Positions 31,218 through 39,518 are shown, numbered from the stretch's first letter. The stretch is DNA of 42,581 nucleotides from DASXZH01 sp036502005 (GCA_036502005.1 DASXZH010000015.1:1-42581); one strand, 5' to 3'. Translations and numbers: made by a program. The notes: generated from the sequence alone by a model not told the origin.

Positions 31218-32657
31218 TCCCGCCGACTTCATTCGATCCAGATTTGACTTCGCATCACTATTCTTGGGATCGATCTGAAGGGCCTTTTGCAAAAACTTCA
31301 TGGCCGCCGGCCTCTGATTCTCGCGCTCTAAAGTGATGGCCAGGTTGTTGTAAGCAGGCACAAAGTTGTAATCGGCCTGAATGGCCGCCCTGAAATCCTG
31401 CTCCGCGGTGGGGAGCTTGTTGTTCTTAAGATAGTATAAGCCGAGGCCGTTGAGGGCATCGGGGTTGTTCTTGTTGGTGCTCAAAACGGTCTCGTAATCG
31501 GCCTTGGCACCTTCAAAGTTGAGCATGATCCATTCGGCGTTGGCAAGGGCGATTCGCACCTTAACCCGGGTTGGATCCTCCTTCAGCATGGCTTTCCAAA
31601 TCTCGACCGCGTCCGGATAGTCGCCCAGCTTGACGTCGGCAGCGCTTAGATTCATCAGCGTTTCGCGACTGTTGGGGTTTAGGCCACGGAGCTTATCAAA
31701 AGTGGAGCGTGCTGCTTGAAAGTCACCCTTCTTGTACTGAAGCAAGCCCAGGTTGTTCATCGTATCAAGATCGTTCGGGTTTAACTGCTCGGCTTTGGAG
31801 TAGGCCTCAATGGCACCCGCATCATCTCCCTTTTGGGCCCGAAGAACCCCAAGGTTGTACCAAAGAGTCGCGTTATCCGGCATCGAGTCTTTCAAGGATT
31901 CATAAAGCGACAGGGCATCGGCCCGACGCCCAACTTTGGAATAAGCGTCGCCAAGAGCAAGCGCCACACTTGCATCGCTTGGGTCCAAGCCGTTGGAGCG
32001 CTGAAGATAAGGGATGGCGACTTCGGTCTTCCGTGCTCTTAGCAGCGCCAGCCCCGCGTTGCGGGCGAACGTGCGGTTATCGGTCTTTAAGTTGGAAGCC
32101 TTCTCGAAGTAGGTCGCCGCTTGGTCGTACTGCTTGTTGCTATCGAACGCCACGCCAAGGTTGTTGTAGATGTAGGGGTCTTCGCTTTTAAGAGCGGCGG
32201 CCCTGTTATAGGCATCTACGGCCGACGAAAACTTGCTCTCGTGAAGGTAGATATTGCCGATGTTGTACCAGGCCTCAAACATTTTGGGGTTCATGGCGGC
32301 GACGGTCTGATATTCCTTAAGCGCCTTTTGCTCCTGGCCCTCCTTCATGTAGGCATTGCCAAGATTGGTTAGGACCTCTAAATCATGCGGCTTTTCTTCG
32401 GCGGCTTTTTCTAAGAGCGGTGCGGCATCGCCGGGCCGGTCGGCGGAGAGATAAAGAAAGCCGAGCCAACTCAGAACGTCGGGGTTCTGAGGGTGCGCTT
32501 GGTAAAGACTTTCAAAGCGTTTTGTAGCACCCGCGGCGTTGCCTGCCTTGTACATATTGACCGCTTCGATAATGCCCTGTACCGTTTCGCGCGAATCATC
32601 TTGGGCAAGTGCCCCCAGAGCGAAACAAAAAACCGTTGCAACAGCTAACCATTTCAT
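31215..32657 (-). CDS. Secreted TPR-repeat protein
   Basis: 480 aa from the ATG at 32657, where a signal peptide starts at once (MKWLAVATVFCFALGALAQ) and GAGGGA lies about 10 nt upstream; the frame runs on to 32699. The mature part is about a dozen tetratricopeptide repeats of 34 residues, shown by recurring W-Y-N-I/L-G and N-N-L-G-x-x-x followed by A-x-x-x-Y/F-x-x-A and P-N/P-D (for example YNNLGVAFDSNKQYDQAATY). It probably scaffolds protein contacts in the periplasm. Its partner is unknown. Confidence 0.9.
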   Translation of the reverse strand: MKWLAVATVFCFALGALAQDDSRETVQGIIEAVNMYKAGNAAGATKRFESLYQAHPQNPDVLSWLGFLYLSADRPGDAAPLLEKAAEEKPHDLEVLTNLGNAYMKEGQEQKALKEYQTVAAMNPKMFEAWYNIGNIYLHESKFSSAVDAYNRAAALKSEDPYIYNNLGVAFDSNKQYDQAATYFEKASNLKTDNRTFARNAGLALLRARKTEVAIPYLQRSNGLDPSDASVALALGDAYSKVGRRADALSLYESLKDSMPDNATLWYNLGVLRAQKGDDAGAIEAYSKAEQLNPNDLDTMNNLGLLQYKKGDFQAARSTFDKLRGLNPNSRETLMNLSAADVKLGDYPDAVEIWKAMLKEDPTRVKVRIALANAEWIMLNFEGAKADYETVLSTNKNNPDALNGLGLYYLKNNKLPTAEQDFRAAIQADYNFVPAYNNLAITLERENQRPAAMKFLQKALQIDPKNSDAKSNLDRMKSAG

Positions 32658-32760
32658 TAGAAAAATCCCTCTATTAACGACGCAAAACATACGTGACACA
32701 CACCGCGCTTTTCTTAATATATCCGTTCAATTGCCTGCGTTTGAACCGGCTTTCCAATAA

Positions 32761-35082
32761 TTAGGCCTCATCCCGCATGATTAGAGGGATGGCAGACTCA
32801 AACGCTTCCGTGATTTCTGCTACTTCTATATCGATGAGATTGCCGACCTCTCCCCCCTGCCCCCTCCCCTCCCAGGGAGCAGGGGAGGGGCTGTTTACTA
32901 GCGTTCCCGACACTTTAAGCCTCGGACCTTCTCGGTAGCAATGAAACTTGCCCACATGCTTGAACTCGATACCCAGTTGGTCGGCTTGTGCCTTTAGCTC
33001 TCGCCAGTCGCTGGAGGTGGTGACCAGAACGCGGCCAGGAATCTCTCCGAAGAGCAAGCTATCTTTTCGATTCGACATTTCCAGGCTTAGGCCTAGATCA
33101 AGTTTGCCTGAGATTGCGATTTCGGCTGCCGCAACGGCGAGGCCGCCGTCGCTGCAATCGTGAGCGGACAGTATTTCGCCCTCGTGGGCTGCCCAAACGA
33201 GGAGTTCGCAGAGCTTCTTCTCTTCATGGAGGCGAGGGGGGACAGGTCGGCCATCTTCCAAACCGTGAATCTCCACCAAGTATTCGCTTGCACCGAGGCC
33301 TTGCTGCGGAATATTTACGAGAGGCGTACTGAGCAGAATCACGTCCCCGCCGCCCTGGGTTGGGGCCATGCCGATCCGCTTATCGGCATCCTCCAGGATG
33401 CCGAGCATGCCAACAAGCGGCGTAGGCGGGACTTCGCCGAGCTCGCTCTCATTATAAAAACTGACGTTGCCGCTGATTACGGGCGTCTCCATAATCTCCG
33501 CGGCCTCCGCAAGGCCACGCACCGCTTCTCGAAACTGCCAATACACATGCGGCTTTTGGGGGTTGCCGAAATTCAATCCATCGGTGATGGCGACCGGCTT
33601 TCCGCCCGTGCATGCCACGTTCCGCGCCGCTTCGGCGACAGCAAGCTGAGCCCCAACGAATGGGTCCAAATAAACTTGCCTCCCGTTGCCATCCACCTTT
33701 AGGGCTATGCCCTTTCGCGTTCCGCGTGGGGCCAAAACGGCGGCATCTCCTTCTCCGCAGGTGAGTACGGTCTGGGTTTGCACTTGCTGGTCGTACTGTT
33801 CAAAAACCCAGCGTTTGCTGGCGATATTGGGGCTTTTCAGAAGCTGTAACAGGGCCGCGTTGCAGTCTCCTACGTCCAGAAGCTCCTCAACATTTAGGTT
33901 GGCGGCGTCTCGGTAATACTGAGGCTCTTCGGCAGCGGGAGTGTAGGTTGGGCAGTGATCGGTTAGGAGGCGGGCATCCAAGCCGGCTTCCAACTGGCCA
34001 TGCCTTACAACTACCGTTTCTGGGTTCTCGGTTACGGTGCCGATAACCTCCGCCTTGAGGCCCCACTTGTGAAAAACGTCGAGCACCTCGTGCTCTCTTC
34101 CCCGCTCCGCTACCGCTAGCATGCGCTCTTGGCTTTCGCTAAGCATGAGTTCGTAGGCCGTCATATCATGCTCGCGCATGGGCACTTTGTCGAGGTCAAC
34201 GCTTACACCAACATCGCCTTTGCCTGCCATCTCGATGGTGCTGCAGGTTAGCCCCGCCGCGCCCATATCCTGAATGGCGACAATCGCGCCCGTTTGCAAC
34301 GCTTCCAGCGTTGCCTCTATAAGGAGCTTTTCGGCAAAGGGGTCGCCGATTTGGACATTGGGCCGTTTGGCATCGCTGTTTTCGTCCAGCGCGTCGCTGG
34401 CAAAAGTTGCGCCGTGGATGCCGTCTTTTCCTGTTGCGGAACCAAGATACAAAACCGGATTGCCGGGGCCAGAAGCTTCGGCGGTTGTGATTTCATCCAG
34501 CTTGATAAGGCCAACGCACATGGCGTTTACAAGGGGGTTTCCGCTATAGCGGGGATGGAAACTTACCTCACCACCAACGGTGGGCACGCCCACACAGTTT
34601 CCGTATCCGGCAATGCCGGCTACCACATGCTCAAACAGATATCGGTTGCGCTGGACTACTTCAGGGGGGGCCTCGCCATCTCTAATAGGACCAAATCTTA
34701 AGGAGTTGAGCCCGCCAATGGGCCTTGCCCCCATGGTGAGAATGTCCCTGATGATGCCGCCAACACCGGTTGCGGCGCCCTGGTACGGTTCCACCGCGCT
34801 GGGGTGGTTGTGGGACTCAATTTTCATGGTGATGCCGAGGCCATCACCGATGTCCACAATGCCTGCATTTTCGAAGCCTTTGCCTTCTAGGGCCTCTTTG
34901 TATCGCTCGAAATAGGCCAGAACCGGACGTGAATATTTGTAGCCGCAGTGCTCGCTCCACATGACGGCGAACATGCCGAGTTCGGCAAGGGTGGGTTCTC
35001 GTTTGAGAAGGCGGAGGATTTCTTGGTATTCGGAGTCGTTCAACCCCATCGACTGATAGGTCTCGGTCGCGATTGTCGGCAC
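32761..35082 (-). CDS. purL: Phosphoribosylformylglycinamidine synthase subunit II
   Basis: Makes FGAM from FGAR, ATP and glutamine-derived ammonia in purine synthesis. The 773-aa product is the small PurL type, slightly long. It has MWSEHCGYKYSRPVL, the nucleotide/Mg segment ESHNHPSAVEPYQGAATGVGGI, GARPIGGLNSLRFG, and the second domain with GNVSFYNES and SAHDCSDGGLAVA. Residues 731-745 (SPSPAPWEGRGQGGE) come from an R1 palindrome inserted in frame and are foreign to the family. The start is GTG at 35082; no ATG is near. A 44-codon micro-ORF ends 6 bp upstream. PurS and PurQ are not in the window. Confidence 0.96.
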   Translation of the reverse strand: MPTIATETYQSMGLNDSEYQEILRLLKREPTLAELGMFAVMWSEHCGYKYSRPVLAYFERYKEALEGKGFENAGIVDIGDGLGITMKIESHNHPSAVEPYQGAATGVGGIIRDILTMGARPIGGLNSLRFGPIRDGEAPPEVVQRNRYLFEHVVAGIAGYGNCVGVPTVGGEVSFHPRYSGNPLVNAMCVGLIKLDEITTAEASGPGNPVLYLGSATGKDGIHGATFASDALDENSDAKRPNVQIGDPFAEKLLIEATLEALQTGAIVAIQDMGAAGLTCSTIEMAGKGDVGVSVDLDKVPMREHDMTAYELMLSESQERMLAVAERGREHEVLDVFHKWGLKAEVIGTVTENPETVVVRHGQLEAGLDARLLTDHCPTYTPAAEEPQYYRDAANLNVEELLDVGDCNAALLQLLKSPNIASKRWVFEQYDQQVQTQTVLTCGEGDAAVLAPRGTRKGIALKVDGNGRQVYLDPFVGAQLAVAEAARNVACTGGKPVAITDGLNFGNPQKPHVYWQFREAVRGLAEAAEIMETPVISGNVSFYNESELGEVPPTPLVGMLGILEDADKRIGMAPTQGGGDVILLSTPLVNIPQQGLGASEYLVEIHGLEDGRPVPPRLHEEKKLCELLVWAAHEGEILSAHDCSDGGLAVAAAEIAISGKLDLGLSLEMSNRKDSLLFGEIPGRVLVTTSSDWRELKAQADQLGIEFKHVGKFHCYREGPRLKVSGTLVNSPSPAPWEGRGQGGEVGNLIDIEVAEITEAFESAIPLIMRDEA
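32846..32891. repeat. CT-rich palindromic repeat R1 inserted in the purL coding region
   Basis: CCCCTCCCCT, loop cccagggagc, AGGGGAGGGG. The loop is identical to that of the copy at 144-175. Insertion kept the frame and added about 15 residues near the PurL C-terminus. Confidence 0.85.
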
Positions 35083-35088
35083 GTATGA

Positions 35089-35223
35089 TTATGGAAGATT
35101 GACGCCCGGAGTTAACGTGTTCCTCTGTACGTCGCTTGTGGGCAGCATCTGTCCCGCAAAAAACGCGACCATTAGAAAGGCGAGAAAAATGGTAAACCAG
35201 CTTTTCTTAAAGACTTTGTTCAT
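35089..35223 (-). CDS. Membrane micro-ORF upstream of purL (44 aa)
   Basis: An ATG at 35223 opens a 44-codon frame ending TAA at 35089, 6 bp before the GTG of purL. The peptide is MNKVFKKSWFTIFLAFLMVA then FFAGQMLPTSDVQ..., with a basic start, one hydrophobic helix and a polar tail, like a signal anchor or small membrane protein. GGGGAAG about 6 nt upstream of the ATG could bind ribosomes. It is too small to be PurS. It may be a coupled leader for purL or a free small membrane protein. Confidence 0.5.
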   Translation of the reverse strand: MNKVFKKSWFTIFLAFLMVAFFAGQMLPTSDVQRNTLTPGVNLP

Positions 35224-35293
35224 GGTTAACTTCCCCGATCCATTTTGACATGGTGTTTGGCTGCATTCGGGCGCAATGTACTAAAATAGATGT

Positions 35294-35687
35294 GTGGCCC
35301 TCGACAAGCAAAAAATTTGGTTGCCGCTGAACAGGCCTGTGGATAGGCAGCTTAACTCTGTGCTTACGCCACTCGCCTTTTCCCTCATCCCGTTGCTTCT
35401 TTTTATAGAGTGCATGATTTATGATGAACAACCCACTGAGAGCCACCGCCTACTTATAATCTGTTACAGCATTGGCCTATGCTGCATGATTCTTTCAGTG
35501 GCTTCTTAGGAGAAAATTCCATATTATTTGGCGCCTAATACCGGCACTTATCCTCTCGGTAAGTGCCTGTTTGCTACTGCGTTTCTATAGTTTGCCTGTT
35601 TATATCTCCAACGCGGCTTGGATCCCATCATTCCTGGTTCTCAAGTTTCGTAGTGGCGATTTGTGGAATTTCAGCTTAACCACTTAA
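35294..35687 (+). pseudogene. Broken small membrane-protein gene
   Basis: From GTG 35294 a frame encodes 71 residues with two hydrophobic helices (LTPLAFSLIPLLLFIECMIY and IICYSIGLCCMILSV) and stops at 35507-35509. In the +1 frame the sequence continues as RRKFHIIWRLIPALILSVSA then CLLLRFYSLPVY... to a TAA near 35685. A one-base insertion near 35495-35505 explains both halves. Joined, it would be about 130 aa with three helices. No family call. The decay could also be a sequencing error. Confidence 0.4.
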
Positions 35688-36070
35688 CAACTGAGCCCAT
35701 CGTTATCTAAACTCAGCTCTATAAACTCCTGCGGAGGAAGGTGAAGTAGCGAATAGGGGAACATCCGCAGCCGGTGGTCATATTGCTCGGCAATTGTGTT
35801 GTAATAGCGCTTGGCAAACTCGATCTTATCTTCCGCGCTTTTCACGTCGGCCATGATTTTGTGCGCTTCCGCGCCGACCACTCGAGGGCCAGAACCCTCG
35901 GTATAAAGCGATTCTTTGAACTGACGCAGCAGGTCCCGGCGCAGCGCAATCTGCGCTTCTATCTGGGCCTTGGCGGTTTGCAACTGTCTCCTCAGATTGG
36001 CCAGATCTTCGTACAGCCGGAAGACGATTACGCCCAGCGCCAGGCAAACGAATGAAATAAGAATCAGCAT
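35684..36070 (-). CDS. LemA-like membrane-anchored protein (short)
   Basis: The 128-aa product has an N-terminal hydrophobic anchor (MLILISFVCLALGVIVF), then a helix LRRQLQTAKAQIEAQIALRRDLL that matches the LemA pattern, where Q-V-x-x-x-L-x-R-R-x-D-L-I is expected. The C-terminal FAKRYYNTIAEQYDHRLRMFPYSLL matches A-R-x-x-Y-N-x-x-V-x-x-Y-N-x-x-I-x-x-F-P. Normal LemA is about 185 aa, so the middle is shortened. Function of the family is unclear. It stands alone. Confidence 0.75.
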   Translation of the reverse strand: MLILISFVCLALGVIVFRLYEDLANLRRQLQTAKAQIEAQIALRRDLLRQFKESLYTEGSGPRVVGAEAHKIMADVKSAEDKIEFAKRYYNTIAEQYDHRLRMFPYSLLHLPPQEFIELSLDNDGLSC

Positions 36071-36164
36071 TTGCCGGTGTTGATTTTACGCTGGTTACGC
36101 GCGCAGGGTTGCAGCTTATTGAGTGAAAGAGGATAGTAGCTAGGCCCGGAGCCACTCCCCCCGG

Positions 36165-36300
36165 CCTAGGCGCTAAATAAGGTCACCTCTAACACCTCCA
36201 AGGACTTCCCTCGGGACCTCCCCTGGTTCGCGGACTCACCGGCCCCTCCGCCCGAGAGGGGCGAAGAGTTTGCGGCGGCCCTGCCCGCTGCCTTAGGCAG
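36165..36300. repeat. Dispersed repeat R5, second copy (opposite orientation)
   Basis: CCTAGGCGCTAAATAAGGT at 36165-36183 and GGTTCGCGGACTCACCGG near 36226 match the reverse complement of 17786-17930. The right terminal arm is not conserved. Positions 36071-36366 hold no gene. Confidence 0.65.
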
Positions 36301-36366
36301 CATTTCTCCATCCGTTTACTGTTTACGGTTATTTCTTCTACTTTCTACGTTCCGCTTTCTTCCGAT

Positions 36367-37005
36367 CTAACCGGCTGCCGGCTTTCGCCGCTCGCAAAAG
36401 ACCACGTTGCCCTTTTCGCCGTACTGCTGATGGTATTCCTCGGCCTTATAAAACGGCCCGGCAGGTGAGATCTGCGTTGTAATGGGGTCCTTGAGTTCGC
36501 CAGATTTTTGCAAAGCGTCTTTAGAAGCCAAGGCTTCAGCCTTCTGCTCCGGCGTGAAATACCAAATGGCCGAGCGGTAGTTGTCGCCTAAATCGGGGCC
36601 TTGTCGGTTGCCTTCGGTGGGATCGTGCATGTCCCAGAAGTTTTGAAGAAGCTGCTTGTAGGTAACGACAGTTGGATCGTATTCAAGCAAAACCGTTTCC
36701 GCGTGGCCGGTGGTATGGGTACAAACCAGCTCGTAGCTTGGGTTCGGCACCGTCCCGCCGGTAAAGCCGACAGCGGTTGCAACTACACCTTTTTGGGCGC
36801 GAAACTGGAGTTCGATTCCCCAGAAACACCCTGCTGAGAACATGGCTTTTTCGGTGTGGTCAGGAACTTTTGTGATGCCTTTAACAAGGTAAAGGCCGTG
36901 ATACATCCTGGTTGGGGCTTCCGGCTTCGAAGGAATGGACTTGAATCCGACAGCCAAAGCGACGGCCGCTATCGCTGCGGCAGCTATAAGTGCAATCTTC
37001 ACCAT
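36367..37005 (-). CDS. msrA: Exported peptide-methionine (S)-S-oxide reductase
   Basis: Reduces methionine-S-sulfoxide in proteins. The 212-aa product has an N-terminal hydrophobic segment (IALIAAAAIAAVALAVGF) that should export or anchor it, so repair is likely outside the cytoplasmic membrane. The MsrA core has the catalytic Cys C60 in FSAGCFWGIE, GFTGGTVPNPSYELVCTHTTGHAE and DPTEGNRQGPDLGDNYRSAI. A second Cys near the end (VVFCERRK) may be the resolving residue. No msrB is seen nearby. Confidence 0.95.
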   Translation of the reverse strand: MVKIALIAAAAIAAVALAVGFKSIPSKPEAPTRMYHGLYLVKGITKVPDHTEKAMFSAGCFWGIELQFRAQKGVVATAVGFTGGTVPNPSYELVCTHTTGHAETVLLEYDPTVVTYKQLLQNFWDMHDPTEGNRQGPDLGDNYRSAIWYFTPEQKAEALASKDALQKSGELKDPITTQISPAGPFYKAEEYHQQYGEKGNVVFCERRKPAAG

Positions 37006-37131
37006 AAAAAGAGTTACGCAGGGCGAGGGGAAAAAATCGCGGGAGCGGGCGTTCGGCCTCGGGGAAAATGCTGATAGGATATCGGATGCCTAGGTTCGAA
37101 TAGCCTCCGATCATGGTATTAGCGCTAGAGG

Positions 37132-37473
37132 TTAGTCGTAAATATAGTTAAAAATGCCCTCCCCACCGATATGGCCGGGCCTAGGCTCCGAACCTCTGCT
37201 CAAGACGACCTCAACTCGATCGTTGCTTGCCCACCGCACGCTCTTTATTCTTCCGTGCTTTACGTCAACCATCGCAATCGGTGGTCTCTTGACAAGAAAT
37301 GACCAACCATTTCTATAAACATCAATTTGTGAGGAAAAGGCTTCAAATTCGAAGATCCCGGATGGCGAAGAAAATCGTTTCGGCCCTTTGTCAGCAAAGG
37401 AAAACAGAAAGCAAAGAACGACAACAAAAACTGAAAGCGCGATAGCACTTTTCTTGTCAATGAGTTTAGACAC
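37132..37473 (-). CDS. Small membrane-anchored hypothetical protein
   Basis: 113 aa from the GTG at 37473; the frame runs to a TTG at 37515. A single hydrophobic helix near the start (AIALSVFVVVLCFLFSF) is followed by a soluble beta-rich part (SPSGIFEFEAFSSQIDVYRNGWSFLV..). No Shine-Dalgarno sequence is clear, and the family is not recognised. It lies between two other small membrane-protein genes on the same strand. Confidence 0.5.
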   Translation of the reverse strand: MSKLIDKKSAIALSVFVVVLCFLFSFADKGPKRFSSPSGIFEFEAFSSQIDVYRNGWSFLVKRPPIAMVDVKHGRIKSVRWASNDRVEVVLSRGSEPRPGHIGGEGIFNYIYD

Positions 37474-37538
37474 GACTATAGCCGTTAGACGTAATAGCCG
37501 CGCGGTCTGTAACAAGGGCGAGACAACTCAGCACTCGA

Positions 37539-37694
37539 TCAAGCTGCTTTTTCGATTGTCTCGTGAAGCTCAAGTTCGGGCTTATGTTGCTCCCAAACCC
37601 AATATGGGAACGGGATCGACTTCGCGCGTTTTGCCGTGAAGTAGTAGGCCCCTGCAGCAGCACCAATATAGCAAATTGCGAATACGGCGAACAT
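37539..37694 (-). CDS. Small membrane protein (51 aa)
   Basis: An ATG at 37694 opens a 51-codon frame ending TGA at 37539: one hydrophobic helix (MFAVFAICYIGAAAGAYYF), a basic TAKRAKS stop-transfer, then an amphipathic tail (PFPYWVWEQHKPELELHETI). The composition and the orderly signal-anchor layout support a real gene. Function unknown. Confidence 0.55.
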   Translation of the reverse strand: MFAVFAICYIGAAAGAYYFTAKRAKSIPFPYWVWEQHKPELELHETIEKAA

Positions 37695-37738
37695 CTAAAT
37701 TGGATATTCGGTTTGTCGGGCGATTTTCGGGAGGGCAA

Positions 37739-37775
37739 TCGGAATTTTTGATTTTCGATTTTCGATTGGGGACCC
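37739..37775. repeat. AATC-rich repeat R7, copy 3
   Basis: GGAATTTTTGATTTTCGATT and what follows resemble the other R7 tracts. Nothing else is supported between the 51-aa gene and the HAIR operator except a short ATTCGA-rich stretch at 37876-37910. Confidence 0.55.
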
Positions 37776-37928
37776 GGAGCCTTCTCGCGGCCACTCATTG
37801 GCGAGGCCGCACCGAGCGACTTTGCCGCACTCGCATACGGCGGGCCCGAATCCTGTCTTTGATATCGGGTATCCACATTCGAGAATTGAGAATCGACATT
37901 CGAAAATCCCCCGAAACCTTTCGCTTGA

Positions 37929-37949
37929 CTTGAGTGTTATATACTCATG
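37929..37949 (+). promoter_or_regulatory. HAIR operator (HspR binding site)
   Basis: CTTGAGT-GTTATAT-ACTCATG matches the HspR-associated inverted repeat CTTGAGT-N7-ACTCAAG in 13 of 14 arm positions. It overlaps a likely -10 box TATACT (37940-37945) and lies 26 bp before the dnaJ ATG, so bound HspR would block RNA polymerase. The hspR gene itself is second in this operon, giving a feedback loop. Confidence 0.85.
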
Positions 37950-37974
37950 GGATTGAGCATTGAACACTACAACC

Positions 37975-39072
37975 ATGGCTAAGGATTACTATCAAACACT
38001 GGGCGTCTCGAAGGGGGCAGAAGCGAAAGAGATCAAGTCGGCATACCGGAAACTTGCCCGCAAGTTCCACCCGGATGTAAACCCGAACGACAAGACCGCC
38101 GAAGCCAAATTCAAGGAAGTAAGCGAAGCTTACGAGGTCCTTAGCGACACCGAAAAGCGCAAGCTGTACGACACTTACGGCTCAAACTGGGAGCACGCCC
38201 AAAACTTTACGGGAGGCGGAGGAGGAGGCGCGGGCGATTTTCAGTTCCGCACTAACGGTGGCGGAGCCGGATTCGAAACTATCTTCGAACAGATTTTCAC
38301 CAACATGGGGCACAACCAGGGCGGAGTGGACATGTCCGATTACGGCATGCACCACCAGGGCATTCCGCCGCGCGACCTTGAAAAGCCCATTGAACTCACA
38401 CTTGAGGAAATTGATTCCGGAACAAAGCGGTCGCTCACCTACCAAGCGATGGATGCATGCAAAACCTGCGACGGTTTCGGTTCAGTGCAGTTAAGAGCGC
38501 CGAGAACATGCTCCGTTTGTGGCGGGTCCGGCCGCACCAAAGGGATGCTTGGCATGGCTCAGGTCTGTCAAAACTGCGGAGGCACTGGGCAGAGCACGAT
38601 GGAAGCCTGCCCCACCTGCAAAGGAACCGGCACCATCCCCACCACCAAAAAAGTGGAAGTCAAAATCCCGGCGGGGATTTCTGAAGGCAAGAAGTTGAGA
38701 GTGCCGGGCAAGGGCGTAGTTGGTTCGGGCGGCAAAGCGGGCGACCTTTACGTGATCGTGCGTGAGTTGCCTCACGCGATGTTTAGACGGGTTGGTGACA
38801 ACCTAGAAGTCGACGCCGAAGTGCCGTTCACGACGGCCGCCCTCGGTGGCGAGATCCGGATTCATACCCTGCGCGGCAACGTGACCATGAAAATCCCGGA
38901 GGGCTCGCAAAGCGGGCAGACGTTCCGGCTTGGCGGCCAAGGGATTACCAAGCTGGGCGGCAAACGCGGCGATCTGATGGCGAAGCTAAAAATCACCGTC
39001 CCCAAGAAAGTAAGCGCCGAACAGCGCAAGTTACTTGAGGAACTTGCCGGGCTAGACAAGGTGACGGCGTGA
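37975..39072 (+). CDS. dnaJ: Chaperone DnaJ
   Basis: Co-chaperone that brings clients to DnaK and stimulates its ATPase. 365 aa from the ATG at 37975. The order is J domain (1-70) with the HPD motif in RKFHPDVNP; Gly/Phe region with a run of glycines (about 80-105); four CxxCxGxG zinc-binding repeats (CKTCDGFG, CSVCGGSG, CQNCGGTG, CPTCKGTG, about 155-215); and the two C-terminal client-binding domains. All are complete. Its stop overlaps the hspR start. HAIR operator upstream. No dnaK or grpE is present here. Confidence 0.97.
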   Translation: MAKDYYQTLGVSKGAEAKEIKSAYRKLARKFHPDVNPNDKTAEAKFKEVSEAYEVLSDTEKRKLYDTYGSNWEHAQNFTGGGGGGAGDFQFRTNGGGAGFETIFEQIFTNMGHNQGGVDMSDYGMHHQGIPPRDLEKPIELTLEEIDSGTKRSLTYQAMDACKTCDGFGSVQLRAPRTCSVCGGSGRTKGMLGMAQVCQNCGGTGQSTMEACPTCKGTGTIPTTKKVEVKIPAGISEGKKLRVPGKGVVGSGGKAGDLYVIVRELPHAMFRRVGDNLEVDAEVPFTTAALGGEIRIHTLRGNVTMKIPEGSQSGQTFRLGGQGITKLGGKRGDLMAKLKITVPKKVSAEQRKLLEELAGLDKVTA

Positions 39073-39476
39073 GAACGGAAAACCAACCGGTTTATATGAT
39101 CGGCGTCGCCTCTCAGCTTTGCGGCGTACATCCGCAAACTCTTCGCCAATACGAGCGGCTCGGTTTGGTCGTGCCTTCCCGCGTGGGAATCAAGAACCGG
39201 CTTTACAGCGAGAGCGATATCCGCCGAGTGCGACGCATTCAGCGTTTAACTCAGCAAATGGGTGTAAACCTGGCTGGCGTTGAGTTGATTTTGCGCCTGC
39301 TGGAAGACATGGATGACATGCGCAAGGACTTCGAGCAGCAGATGATCGAGTTCTCGCAGGAAGCGGAGAGGCGCATGCAGGCGATGATGGTTAACAGCAA
39401 CGTGCCGATGCGCAAGGATGAATCTTTGCTGCCCGTGCCAAATCTGAGGATTCCGCAAAGAAAAGTTGATATCTAG
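39069..39476 (+). CDS. hspR: MerR-family heat-shock repressor HspR
   Basis: The 135-aa product has a MerR winged helix: MIGVASQLCGVHPQTLRQYERLGLV, with the T-L-R-x-Y-E-R-x-G recognition part, then R-L-Y-S-E-S-D-I-R-R-V-R-R-I. A dimerisation coiled coil follows (about 75-115). HspR represses chaperone operons by binding HAIR sites and is relieved when DnaK is titrated. The GTG start overlaps the dnaJ stop (GTGA), and a HAIR site is present before dnaJ, which together make the assignment strong. Confidence 0.93.
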   Translation: MRTENQPVYMIGVASQLCGVHPQTLRQYERLGLVVPSRVGIKNRLYSESDIRRVRRIQRLTQQMGVNLAGVELILRLLEDMDDMRKDFEQQMIEFSQEAERRMQAMMVNSNVPMRKDESLLPVPNLRIPQRKVDI

Positions 39477-39512
39477 TTTTCAAATAGGAACTTTATTATT
39501 GTCTTTTTTAGG

Positions 39513-39518
39513 TATAAT
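39513..39518 (+). promoter_or_regulatory. -10 box TATAAT, leaderless start
   Basis: A perfect TATAAT ends 5 nt before the ATG at 39524. It is the clearest leaderless-type promoter in the window. Confidence 0.6.

Noticed and set aside
35207..35446. Minus-strand 79-codon frame upstream of purL
   Set aside because: It overlaps both the 44-codon micro-ORF and the plus-strand membrane-gene remnant, and its product is charged with no fold-like pattern.
37085..37125. tRNA gene suggested by GGTTCGAAT
   Set aside because: No acceptor, anticodon or D stem can be formed around it.
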